Assembly: GCF_009834915.1 (NCBI RefSeq)
Contig: NZ_WVHS01000002.1
Coordinates: 1,116,001-1,180,000, forward strand
DNA from: Hufsiella ginkgonis
GTDB lineage: Bacteria; Bacteroidota; Bacteroidia; Sphingobacteriales; Sphingobacteriaceae
Length of the DNA stretch: 64,000 nucleotides
Direction of reading: 5' to 3'
Position numbers and translations under genes: made by a program. Below the pieces are notes generated by a model that did not search any database, had not been told where the DNA came from, and was given only the letters and a program-made list of their open reading frames with translations. Below are positions 52,199 to 60,377 of the stretch, piece by piece (within the stretch, counting starts at the first letter, position 1; each line of letters starts with the position of its first letter).

Positions 52199-53017
52199 CT
52201 AAGCAGGAAATTCCAGTTGAAGTTCTGCTGTTTTGTTTGCCTCCACATCTACTACACCTTTCACAATTACGATAGATTGGCCGGTCTTCTTTTTTGCAGT
52301 CAGGCAGATCTCGTGCGGGCCTACGCTCATGTTTTTTAGCAGCGATTGTCCGCCGGTAAACGGCCTGCTTTCCATTTGGCCGGGCTTAATGCTGATGTCC
52401 TGGTAAGCTGTATGATCCTTCAAAACCACGCGTACAGCACCCGGTTGTGTCGCTTCTGTCCTCGTATTCGCTATTTTTTGAAGCTCTGCAATATTTGACT
52501 GGAACTCCGATGTCCAGATCAGGGTTTCCTGCTTCACCAGTTCATCGATAACCGATCTGAAATCGCGAAGGGAGACTAACAATTCCACGGTTTTTTCGTA
52601 AGTAAGTTCCACGTTACAAAGCTCGATCCTCGCCATTTCAATCTGCCATTTGCTGGTGAACTCTTTTAGTAACTTCCTGATCTCCATTTCGGCGTTGATA
52701 TAGCGGATCCAGGTTGAAGAAAACCCAAAAAACTTATCGAGGAAAATGAGCACACCGGCAATTGCAATGGCGATATATCCCCAGTTGGTTACCACGACAG
52801 GACCCGATCTGAAGTTTATCGTGCCAATCAACGGGAATATTCCTCCAAGTCCTATCAGGACAATAGAGGCGAACCGGATGGTTTGCGACCACCTGCTTTT
52901 ATTTTGCTTCCGGCTTTGATACCATTCCGCCTGGCCCAGCGTTTCAGCCGAGACGTCCGAAAAATTCTTGTCGACAAGCTTTTTTAATGAACCCGCTTCT
53001 ATTGCTCTATCAGTCAC
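52199..53017 (-). CDS. SLATT-type two-helix membrane effector with C-terminal beta domain
   Basis: A 272-residue protein, GTG start. After ~45 soluble residues (AEWYQSRKQNKSRWSQTIR) come two membrane helices (47-66 and 78-95), then a long amphipathic helix (FFGFSSTWIRYINAEMEIRKLLKEFTSKWQ, split). This is the pattern of SLATT domains, predicted 2TM effectors that may form pores in nucleotide-signal conflict systems. The last ~80 residues form an extra beta-sandwich-like domain (VRVVLKDHTAYQDISIKPG ... VVDVEANKTAELQLEF) not usual for a plain SLATT. It is first gene of the four-gene operon, preceded by an inverted repeat at 53041-53057. Confidence 0.72.
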   Translation of the reverse strand: MTDRAIEAGSLKKLVDKNFSDVSAETLGQAEWYQSRKQNKSRWSQTIRFASIVLIGLGGIFPLIGTINFRSGPVVVTNWGYIAIAIAGVLIFLDKFFGFSSTWIRYINAEMEIRKLLKEFTSKWQIEMARIELCNVELTYEKTVELLVSLRDFRSVIDELVKQETLIWTSEFQSNIAELQKIANTRTEATQPGAVRVVLKDHTAYQDISIKPGQMESRPFTGGQSLLKNMSVGPHEICLTAKKKTGQSIVIVKGVVDVEANKTAELQLEFPA

Positions 53018-53040
53018 TGTGTTAAAATTTGCACCAGTTT

Positions 53041-53057
53041 TACTTACCGGTTAAGTA
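53041..53057. promoter_or_regulatory. Inverted repeat upstream of the SLATT operon
   Basis: TACTTA-CCGGT-TAAGTA is a perfect 6-bp inverted repeat 24 bases upstream of the operon start. The 9-mer TTACTTACC within it recurs at 53142-53150. The pair could be an operator; no regulator gene is adjacent. Confidence 0.35.
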
Positions 53058-53168
53058 AGAAAACCGATGGTCTTAAGATAGTATTTTTAAGTTAGCCAGT
53101 CAATAAGCGATAAATCAAAGACTCACCGCAGGCTATATATCTTACTTACCATGAATAATGATATCTGT

Positions 53169-53633
53169 TCATTTGAGTTCTGAAAGTATCAATTTTTTCT
53201 GCTTTAAAGTGTTCTTCATTGCTTTTTCCCTTACTGCGGGGTCATCGCTATGTATTAATTCAAAATATTCAGTGGGCACAACTTGCCATGATAATCCGTA
53301 TTTATCTTTACACCATCCACAAGAGCCTTCCTCCCCACCATTTTTAGTAAAAGCTTCCCAGTAATAATCCGTTTCAGCCTGGTCTTTTGTATTGATAACA
53401 AAAGAAATCGCTTCATTAAATTTGAATAGTGGGCCTGCTGCTAATATACTAAACTCCATTCCTGCTATTTCAATTACAGCTGTTTCTATGCCCGCATCAT
53501 TTCCACTTTCGTCACTATCGAACTCCCGAAAATCTTTCAGCTTACCGTCTTTAAAAATGGATAGGTAGTAATCTGCTACAGCCTTGGCATCTTTCTCTAC
53601 CCATAAATAGGGCGTAATTTTTTGAGTAATCAT
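53169..53633 (-). CDS. VOC-superfamily (PhnB-like glyoxalase-fold) protein
   Basis: A 154-residue PhnB/3-demethylubiquinone-methyltransferase-like VOC protein: ITPYLWVEKDAKAVADYYLSIF, GIETAVIEIAGMEFSILAAGP, and the C-terminal CGWCKDKYGLSWQVVPTEY. The family's fold is a paired beta-alpha-beta-beta-beta metal site; the metal ligands are only partly evident here (Glu and possibly His absent), as in most PhnB relatives, which lack known activity. It is AT-rich like the ArsR module at 42-43.6 kb. A decayed ArsR gene lies 290 bases upstream on the same strand and may once have controlled it. Confidence 0.88.
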   Translation of the reverse strand: MITQKITPYLWVEKDAKAVADYYLSIFKDGKLKDFREFDSDESGNDAGIETAVIEIAGMEFSILAAGPLFKFNEAISFVINTKDQAETDYYWEAFTKNGGEEGSCGWCKDKYGLSWQVVPTEYFELIHSDDPAVREKAMKNTLKQKKLILSELK

Positions 53634-54294
53634 ACTTTTATTTTAATGTTTTCACCGGATCATTTGCAATTACGGTTTTATTGATTGCGTTATCAGGGAT
53701 ACCTGGCTGATTTGGATTTGACAAGAAATTGTCAAACAAAAGACAATCGCAGATGTAACGTTTCATCCTTATCAGTAAAAACACTCAGGCATTTTAAATT
53801 TGATTTGGTGTAATGGAAGTAAACTCAAGGATTTGCCAACCTATTTCCGCTCCATCCCGGCTTACCATTGCATAAAATCTTCTGCCCCCAACTCTAAAAT
53901 AGTTTATTTCAGGAGAATAGCAAATAGCGTTGGGTGCATTGCTTGTAACGCAATTAGGGCGATCATTGCCGCCTGGTTGGATCTGCTATTGCTTGAAATG
54001 TCTCCTCATTTTTTTAAATTTATATATGCAACTATTCGATTGCAGGCATATGTGCAACTTTCCGGTTCCGCAAATTTTACATCATTTTTTCCAGGCTGTA
54101 TCTGTATAACAATTCATATATCGTTTTATCCGCCTGTCCGCTGGCTGATACAGTAGATAGCTTATTAACAAGCCCCATAGGATTTAGGCTTGCGGCATAA
54201 CCGACATGGGGTCCGAATGGCTCAAAATCGAACCAGCCATAGAACCGTATTCCCTTTCTTCTCGTTAGTAGATTAAGAATCTATTCATCTACTT
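53634..54294. other. AT-rich gap containing an ArsR remnant
   Basis: 661 bases between the VOC gene and the esterase lipoprotein. Apart from the frameshifted ArsR fragment (53923-54009) no intact gene is found; a plus-strand frame of 118 codons at 53800-54156 is antisense to the remnant and unconvincing. Composition is clearly AT-richer than the surrounding genes. Confidence 0.6.
53923..54009 (-). pseudogene. Decayed ArsR-family regulator, N-terminal fragment with frameshifts
   Basis: On the minus strand, ATGAGGAGA at 54009 is followed, after frame changes, by FQAIADPTRRQ, then in another frame MIALIALQAM, then in the third frame PNAI. Joined, these reproduce the typical ArsR start FQAIADPTRR...IALIALQAMxPNAIAE. 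At least three small indels split it, so it cannot be translated. Beyond PNAI the match ends. It is not derived from the intact ArsR at 43227-43562, whose sequence at this place is IINMVAEKPLNVNAIAE, but is a member of a different subgroup. Confidence 0.65.
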
Positions 54295-55431
54295 ATGAAA
54301 ACAACACTTTCTAAATCCATTCTTTTGGCCTTCGCTGTACCGGCGATGGTCGCGATGCTGGCTTCCTGTGCGGGTTCAGGAACAAAGCCCGCAGGCGACT
54401 CAAGTGCCGTTATGACAGATAGTACCGCAACGGATACGGTAATTGCGGCCACCGGCCCGAAGCCAGCCTGGGGCGAGACCATCGAACCCGAAATGCATGC
54501 GGTGATTGAAAAGCTCGCCGAATATGGTGACAAGCCTATCCCGGAGCTTACCCCGGCAGAGGCGCGTAAAAATCACACGCCGACAGATGCGGTGATGGAT
54601 CTCATCAGTGAGCATCATCGTACCATTCCACCTCCCATGTGTGATACTACCGGAAAGGAGATACCTGTAAACGGCGGCACTGTTCACGCGCGGGTATACA
54701 CGCCGAAAACCGGTGCCGGTCCGTTCCCTGTTATCGTTTATTATCATGGAGGCGGTTTTGTGATCGCAAATATCGACGTTTACAACGCTTCGGCACAGGG
54801 CCTCTCTGATCTTACGGGCGCCATAGTTGTTTCCGTGGCGTACAGGCTTGCGCCTGAGCACAAATTCCCTACTGCCCATAACGATGCATTTGCCGCTTAT
54901 AAATGGGTGACGGAGAATGCCAGCAGTATGAAGGGCGATCCTAAGAAAATCGCAGTAGTGGGAGAAAGTGCAGGCGGTAACCTGGCGGCCAACGTGAGCA
55001 TTATGGCCAGGGATAAAGGGATAACGGTGCCGGTTTACCAGGTGCTGATTTATCCGATAGCTCAATCAGATATGAACACGCCCGCTTATATAAAATATGC
55101 AGCTGCAAAGCCCCTGGATAAACCAATGATGGAATGGTTCACCAGGCATTACCTGAATAGCATGACCGAAGCAAAAGATCCAAGGATCTCCCTGGTGATG
55201 GCAAATCTCAGGAATTTACCTTCAACAACCATTATCACGGCTGAAATAGACCCGCTAAACAGCGATGGGATGATGCTGGCTGATAAGCTGAAAGCGGCCG
55301 GCGTTTCAGTGGATAGTAAAAATTATACGGGCGTTACCCACGAATTCTTTGGGATGCCGGCCATTGTTCCGCAAGCGAAAGACGCCCAGCAATACGCCGC
55401 CGATGCACTGAAGAAAGCATTCGGTAAGTAA
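54295..55431 (+). CDS. Lipoprotein esterase of the hormone-sensitive-lipase family
   Basis: A 378-residue lipoprotein: signal peptide with lipobox MLASC (Cys24), a Ser/Thr/Ala-rich linker, then an HSL-type (family IV) alpha/beta hydrolase: YYHGGGFVIAN (HGGG oxyanion), SVAYRLAPEHKFP, nucleophile elbow VVGESAGGNLA (Ser), AEIDPLNSDG (Asp) and GVTHEFFGM (His). All triad residues are present, so it should be an active carboxylesterase or lipase in the periplasm or on the outer membrane. It stands alone and ends in a terminator. Confidence 0.9.
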   Translation: MKTTLSKSILLAFAVPAMVAMLASCAGSGTKPAGDSSAVMTDSTATDTVIAATGPKPAWGETIEPEMHAVIEKLAEYGDKPIPELTPAEARKNHTPTDAVMDLISEHHRTIPPPMCDTTGKEIPVNGGTVHARVYTPKTGAGPFPVIVYYHGGGFVIANIDVYNASAQGLSDLTGAIVVSVAYRLAPEHKFPTAHNDAFAAYKWVTENASSMKGDPKKIAVVGESAGGNLAANVSIMARDKGITVPVYQVLIYPIAQSDMNTPAYIKYAAAKPLDKPMMEWFTRHYLNSMTEAKDPRISLVMANLRNLPSTTIITAEIDPLNSDGMMLADKLKAAGVSVDSKNYTGVTHEFFGMPAIVPQAKDAQQYAADALKKAFGK

Positions 55432-55448
55432 CAGGTATTCGAAACTTA

Positions 55449-55475
55449 AAGCCCCTTTCACCGGGGGCTTTTTTA
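55449..55475 (+). terminator. Rho-independent terminator of the esterase gene
   Basis: AAGCCCC pairs with GGGGCTT around an 8-base loop, followed by TTTTTTA. It lies 18 bases after the stop codon. Confidence 0.8.
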
Positions 55476-55704
55476 TTGATAATTTTTCCAACGCTACGGA
55501 ATGTCATGGCCGCCCATACAAGGCGTAAACAGTCACCGAGATCTTTCCGCCGTGATGACACTGGCTGAAAAACACATGTTATTACAATTAATCCCCGCAT
55601 GGGTAATAAAACCCGGCAGATTAAGATCTCGTCTTATAAAAAAGTCTTACAGATGAATTGCCATAATAAGGGAGATAAGTTACAGGAGCAATCGCTTTGA
55701 TGAG

Positions 55705-56778
55705 CTACACCGCCTTAAACCGCTCTTTTAACCTTAAAACCGGCTTCTCAACCACGTGGTATGATAGCAGCGCAATCAAAAATACCACCACCAGGTTCTG
55801 CGGGAACTTATTGAGCCAGGTATCCATGTGAGGAGTCAGAATTAACTGCTGCCAGATGTACAGGGAGTAAGACAGCAAGCCGATCCGCACCATCAATTTC
55901 TTATTCAGCATACGCTGAAACCAGGAAGGCACATACATGCTCCAGAATAAGATAATTAAAATGAACAGGTTGTTTGCGCTCATGCCTACCGAAAGGTTAT
56001 AGGCCCCCGCGAAATAATGTGTGAGCACCGGATCGATCACCAGCAGGCAGAAGAAAGCTACTATGACGATCAACTTGCTTTTGACGTACTTTAAGTACCT
56101 GGCCTCAAATTCAGGCGACATTTCAATCAACGCACCCAAACAACCTGTCAGGATGTAATCGCCGGCGGTGTGCAGCATGAGGCCAATTTCCGGCCGGATC
56201 ATGGGGACCAGGAAATAGCTGCCTACCCGGATGACCGGCATCAGCAATATAATTACCACAACGGCTTTCTTCAACTTCTTCAGGCTGGCCGCCAGGACGA
56301 ACGCCAGCGGCCAGAGCAGGTAGAATTGCTCTTCCATGGCCAGCGACCAGAAATGACCAAGGAACCAGCCGCCGATGGGCCCCGGGTCAAAATGAAAAAA
56401 CACGGCATAGTTCCAAAGATAAAGCCCGGCAACCGCAACGGTCGTGAAGCCGTTAATAATGTCGGGCATGAAGAATACTTTCAGCAGTATGATGACCAGT
56501 ATATAAAGGTAGAAAACCGGGAATATCCTGAGGATCCTCCTCAAATAGAACTGCTTAAGGCTGTTTCTGCCGGTTTTATTCTTTTCTGCGATTAAGAGCC
56601 GGGTAATTAAATACCCGCTGATCACAAAGAAAATATTCACACCCAACGCCCCGCCCGGCAGAATATCAAAAAGGAGGCTTTGAGCAAGTACGGGTGGCAT
56701 GGTCGGCCTGCAATGCCCTATTAATACCAATATAATGGATATCGCTCTTAAGCCGTCAAGACTCTTAATTCTGTTCAT
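55705..56778 (-). CDS. OafA-type membrane acyltransferase (acyltransferase family 3)
   Basis: A 357-residue membrane protein with about ten hydrophobic helices. The N-terminal motif SLDGLRAISIILVLIGH carries the catalytic-type His, followed by the family's LGVNIFFVISGYLITRLL and EEQFYLLWP. These proteins transfer O-acetyl or other acyl groups to LPS, peptidoglycan or exopolysaccharide across the inner membrane. There is no SGNH domain at the C-terminus, so it is the short form. ATG 56778 (MNRIKSLDGLRA) fits the family start; an upstream in-frame start adds 18 residues before the first helix. Confidence 0.92.
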   Translation of the reverse strand: MNRIKSLDGLRAISIILVLIGHCRPTMPPVLAQSLLFDILPGGALGVNIFFVISGYLITRLLIAEKNKTGRNSLKQFYLRRILRIFPVFYLYILVIILLKVFFMPDIINGFTTVAVAGLYLWNYAVFFHFDPGPIGGWFLGHFWSLAMEEQFYLLWPLAFVLAASLKKLKKAVVVIILLMPVIRVGSYFLVPMIRPEIGLMLHTAGDYILTGCLGALIEMSPEFEARYLKYVKSKLIVIVAFFCLLVIDPVLTHYFAGAYNLSVGMSANNLFILIILFWSMYVPSWFQRMLNKKLMVRIGLLSYSLYIWQQLILTPHMDTWLNKFPQNLVVVFLIALLSYHVVEKPVLRLKERFKAV

Positions 56779-56870
56779 TAGAAGGGATAAGGCTCCGCGG
56801 TAAGCCGGCGGCAAGATAGAAAAAAGCCGCAAGATCCGGGGAACCGGCTTACCGGTGCATCCCCTCCTAC

Positions 56871-57695
56871 CTATTTAAACAAGTCGATCCCTCCGTTGTA
56901 ACGCGATATCCGGTCAGATAATCCATTATAGCCGCCGTTGATCTTGCGGGTGATCTGTTTAAAATAGACCAGGTTCTCATCCGCATCGATCGGTTTAAGC
57001 AAATCGATCTTGCCGGCTATGTCGTTTAGCTTGCGGCTGTCCCAAAACCAGCCCGCGCTGAGCGTGGCGTATTTGAGCTGATCGGGTGAACAAACAGACG
57101 CATTTTTACCTCCTAACAAGGGTGGGCTAGCAGTAAAGTCAACCTTAAAGGCAGAAGACAGAGATCTGTAATTTGCACGTCCTGTGATCTGGATAAGCCC
57201 TCGTCCCTTAAAGCGGATGCCATCGCCGGCTTCACTATTGCCAAGGTCTGCGCGACCTTCGTACGCTTTCCCGCTGGCGAGTTCTTCGGTATAGTACAGG
57301 CCGGCGCTTTCATGGCCCAGCTGTGCGAGGAAAGCCAGGCGCTTGCCGGGTGTATCGATGTCGTATTGCTTACAGGTATCGATAATGAACGGCAGAAATT
57401 TCTGGGCGGTAGCTAACAGGCGGGCGCCGGTAGCGGCCTTCACCTGTTCGGCGGTCAGCTCGGCGCCTTCGGCTAGGGTCACCCGGGCCAGGGCCCCTCC
57501 CCAATAAAAGAAGCCTGCCGTGTCCTTTATCCATTTCCCGATATCCGGGTTGGGCACTTCCGAAGGATCGGCTTCCCGGCCTTCAAACTTAAACCCCTTA
57601 AAGACCGTCCCGGCGATGTTGCGCTTGTCCGGCAAATTTGCGGGAACAACGGTCCTTTTATTTAATTTGCTTGCGGTTACCTGGTATTGTGCCAT
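56871..57695 (-). CDS. GH19-type chitinase/lysozyme-like protein with N-terminal SH3-like region
   Basis: A 274-residue protein without a signal peptide. The N-terminal ~70 residues (TASKLNKRTVVPANLPDKRN, then TAGFFYWGGAL) look like a bacterial SH3-type wall- or glycan-binding unit. Residues ~75-274 are a glycoside hydrolase family 19 / endolysin-like domain: FLAQLGHESAGLYYTEEL with catalytic Glu129, a second acid at Glu146 region (AYEGRADLGN), KGRGLIQITGRANY, and GWFWDSRKLN. This is the phage-endolysin form that can cut peptidoglycan. Without a signal peptide it needs another route out. The ATG is 1 base beyond the stop of the upstream membrane protein, so the two are coupled. Confidence 0.82.
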   Translation of the reverse strand: MAQYQVTASKLNKRTVVPANLPDKRNIAGTVFKGFKFEGREADPSEVPNPDIGKWIKDTAGFFYWGGALARVTLAEGAELTAEQVKAATGARLLATAQKFLPFIIDTCKQYDIDTPGKRLAFLAQLGHESAGLYYTEELASGKAYEGRADLGNSEAGDGIRFKGRGLIQITGRANYRSLSSAFKVDFTASPPLLGGKNASVCSPDQLKYATLSAGWFWDSRKLNDIAGKIDLLKPIDADENLVYFKQITRKINGGYNGLSDRISRYNGGIDLFK

Positions 57696-57696
57696 A

Positions 57697-59070
57697 TTAT
57701 CCCACTGCCTCCTCGTCAGTTGTTTGAGAACCTACGTGTACATTTACGGCCTGATGCCCGGGGCTCACTCCCGCCGTACTTCCACTGCTGTTATTATTTT
57801 CTTCGCGTTTGCCTGTAGCGCGTATATTGATGAGCTTATTAAGCAAGTCGAACCAAAACGGCGCACCTAACGAAATAGCCAGGGCGGTTAGTAAAAACCC
57901 CGTCATCTTGCTGGGATTGGTAAACGTGGCCGACAACACATGCCCTGCTTTATATCGCACGTAGTGTTTTTCGTACAGCGAATCGAGCCGCTGCTTTTTT
58001 ATCGTATCCGCAACTTTGGCCTCGCCAAATTCCGCTTTAATGATGGCTGCACTATCCGCTTTTCGTCCAAAATCTCCCCAGCCCAGTGCCAGCACCTGGT
58101 TGGCATTGACCACGCCTGAGTCTATTTTCTTACGTGCATCGTCTAAACTTTTCCGGTAAAGCGCACTGACCGAGTCCACCTGTTTTGCGCTGCGTTGTGA
58201 ATCTACCACGGTCCGGTAACTTTCGGCCTCTTTAACCGCCAGGTCTACCAGGTTTTTGCGTGCGTCCTTATCCGTGGACAGTTTTCCCGCGATCTGGATA
58301 ACGTCTACGTTAAATATCACCGCCAGGGAAATGCCGATGAAGAACAGGATGAACTGTACCTGCCGCTTATACCAACCGGAGATCCGGTCCATGCTGTCGT
58401 CATACCAAACCAGCAGGCGCCGTTTAAATTCGTCCATGTTGTATGCGCTGTTGCGCAGGTGTAATTGCAGGATGCGCAGCGTATCTTCTTCGATCACAAG
58501 ACCAGTTACCCGTTCCGCGACCGGCTTTTTATACTCACTTGCATAATAGCTGAACAGATCTTTCAGCTTTAGCGTATCGGCGGCATTGATCAGTTCTCCG
58601 CGTACGGCGTCTTCGGTGCTGCCTGCTGTTCCGGCAAGCTTAAAGGCAATGATCCCGTCCTCCAGCCTACTGAACTCGTCGCGAAGCACATCCAGTAGGA
58701 TGATAGAGAAATTGCCGCCGGCAATGTAAGACGGGAACCGGAATACCCGGCTCGAGCCGTAGTTCTTAATGATGGGATGGTCGTAGAAAAAATGCCCGAG
58801 CTTTTTGTGTTTCTTGCTCACCGCGGGACGATGGATAAATGTATACACAGCCTCTTTCAGAAAGCCCCAGACACCGAGAATAATACTCTTCCAGAGCGAG
58901 ATCTTAGGCGTGTTACACAGCATGCCGTTAATCACACCGTCCCGCAGGGTGCGGGCGCGCAAGGCGAATCCCGTGGCGATCGCCTCCTGGATCGAGGTCG
59001 CCAGCAGGCTGTAGAGCATAAAAATAAAGACGATGCCTATAACGACATCCAGTACCACATTGTTGAACAT
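57697..59070 (-). CDS. Membrane protein of unknown function, paired with the GH19-like enzyme
   Basis: A 457-residue protein that I do not recognise. Membrane helices are seen at ~8-28, ~240-258 and ~385-405, with a large soluble region between the first two, containing YDHPIIKNYGSSRVFRFPSYI (split here) and helices with acidic/basic heptads, and a second soluble region (~265-385) with coiled-coil-like repeats. The C-terminus is a Ser/Gly/Asn-rich tail (NNNSSGSTAGVSPG). The N-terminal LLATSIQEAIATGFALRARTLRDGV pattern recurs in uncharacterised Bacteroidota membrane proteins. Its stop is one base before the GH19-like ATG, so it may export, anchor or control that lysin, but this is inference from gene order. 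Confidence 0.6.
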   Translation of the reverse strand: MFNNVVLDVVIGIVFIFMLYSLLATSIQEAIATGFALRARTLRDGVINGMLCNTPKISLWKSIILGVWGFLKEAVYTFIHRPAVSKKHKKLGHFFYDHPIIKNYGSSRVFRFPSYIAGGNFSIILLDVLRDEFSRLEDGIIAFKLAGTAGSTEDAVRGELINAADTLKLKDLFSYYASEYKKPVAERVTGLVIEEDTLRILQLHLRNSAYNMDEFKRRLLVWYDDSMDRISGWYKRQVQFILFFIGISLAVIFNVDVIQIAGKLSTDKDARKNLVDLAVKEAESYRTVVDSQRSAKQVDSVSALYRKSLDDARKKIDSGVVNANQVLALGWGDFGRKADSAAIIKAEFGEAKVADTIKKQRLDSLYEKHYVRYKAGHVLSATFTNPSKMTGFLLTALAISLGAPFWFDLLNKLINIRATGKREENNNSSGSTAGVSPGHQAVNVHVGSQTTDEEAVG

Positions 59071-59606
59071 ATTAATTAAGGGTTAGGTTATTTTCCGGTT
59101 CTGGATCAAACCAGATTGAGCCGTTTTCGCCGCTTATTCGATCCACCGCACAGGAGCCTCATCATATCCGCAGTGAACTGATCATTACTTATTCAATAAA
59201 ATCAAATTATTTCAATAAAATCAAATTGGATAGCACCTGCCCGGTTGGAAACACCTGTATGTTTTCCCGAAAACAGCACATTACTCTGGCTGGGTGGAGC
59301 GAATCTTATGTTGACTAATATAAGGTTCTTTTAAAATATTTCAATAACGCGGGATTTTTTTTAGACCCCGGAAAAGAATAAACCGAAGGGGTGCACACAC
59401 ACCAGCACGCCCTTCGGTTTGAGATTATTCCGGCTCGCTTGCTTTGCCTTTAGCAAGTGACCATTGCACTTAAGAGAAAGGTAGGCATCCCCGGCCTCAA
59501 CCGGTAATATTTTATCCGGAACGGTGTATTTTCTATATGTAAGTGGTTATTATCTATATCAAACAGGAAACAGTATCTTTAGGGCGTTGTTCTACGGATC
59601 AGGTGT
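59071..59606. other. Divergent intergenic region with a long perfect stem-loop
   Basis: 536 bases upstream of both the membrane-protein operon and the LytTR regulator. An 11-bp perfect inverted repeat, AAACCGAAGGG (59380-59390) with CCCTTCGGTTT (59410-59420), encloses a 19-base loop with a GTGCACACAC run; there is no clean T-run on either side. Tandem TTTCAATAAAATCAAAT-type units occur at 59185-59226. No good ORF is present. Confidence 0.55.
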
Positions 59607-60359
59607 ATGTACAAATGTGTCATAATTGACGACGAATCTCACGCGATTGAGGGTCTGGAACGTTATATCAATTCAATCCCGGATTTAGAGCTTGTTAAAA
59701 GCTATATGGACCCCATAGATGCTTTAAGGGAGATCAGCGAAAGCGACCCGGTCGACATTATTTTTCTTGATGTCGATATGCCAAAAATAACCGGCATCGA
59801 GCTTTCGCGGCACATCAGGGGCAAAACCAATAAGCTGATATTTACTACCGCGCATACCAAGTATGGGTACGACGCCTTTGAGGCGGAGGCAGACGCATAC
59901 CTGCTCAAGCCCTATTCGCTCGCGAAGTTTGCCGCCACCATCAGCAAGCTGTTCCCCAAAAGGATGGCGGCAGAAGAGCCGCTGCTTATGGAAACACCAA
60001 AGGAAAAAAGCGACTTTTTCTTTGTAAAAAGCAAAGAGGACAACCTGAAGCTGATCAGGATCTCTTTTGCCGACGTGATCGCCGTGGAAAGCAAACTCAA
60101 TTACGTAATGATACACACCACCAAGCGAAAAGTACTGGCATATATCTCGTTACGCGAAATTTCCGCGATATTAGAGGAATATCCCGGGTTTGTACGCTTC
60201 CAGCGAAGCTTTATTATCAGCCAGAATCACATCGAGTTTATCGATGGCAATATGATAAAAATGAATAACGGGATCACGATTACCGTGGGCGAATACTACC
60301 GGAAACATTTCACGGCGTTTGTGTCCGAGAAACTAATCAAGGCAGGGCGCAAAAATTAG
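59607..60359 (+). CDS. LytTR-family response regulator
   Basis: A 250-residue two-domain regulator. The receiver (1-118) has acidic pair D8/D9, phospho-acceptor D55 in IIFLDVDMP, T81 in FTTAH and K101 in YLLKPYS. The LytTR DNA-binding domain (~145-245) has FFFVKSKEDNLKLIRISFAD (split), ESKLNYVMIHT and GFVRFQRSFIISQNHIEFI, typical of the beta-sheet DNA binders of Bacteroidota. It is paired with the LytS-type kinase downstream (253-base gap). In that gap, on the other strand, lies the small Thr-rich peptide gene, so the system plausibly controls the lanthipeptide locus. Confidence 0.93.
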   Translation: MYKCVIIDDESHAIEGLERYINSIPDLELVKSYMDPIDALREISESDPVDIIFLDVDMPKITGIELSRHIRGKTNKLIFTTAHTKYGYDAFEAEADAYLLKPYSLAKFAATISKLFPKRMAAEEPLLMETPKEKSDFFFVKSKEDNLKLIRISFADVIAVESKLNYVMIHTTKRKVLAYISLREISAILEEYPGFVRFQRSFIISQNHIEFIDGNMIKMNNGITITVGEYYRKHFTAFVSEKLIKAGRKN

Positions 60360-60377
60360 CGCCATGCCTTAAAATAA

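Noticed and set aside
53800-54156. 118-codon plus-strand frame
   Set aside because: It runs antisense through the ArsR remnant and has no signal peptide, domain or plausible start context.
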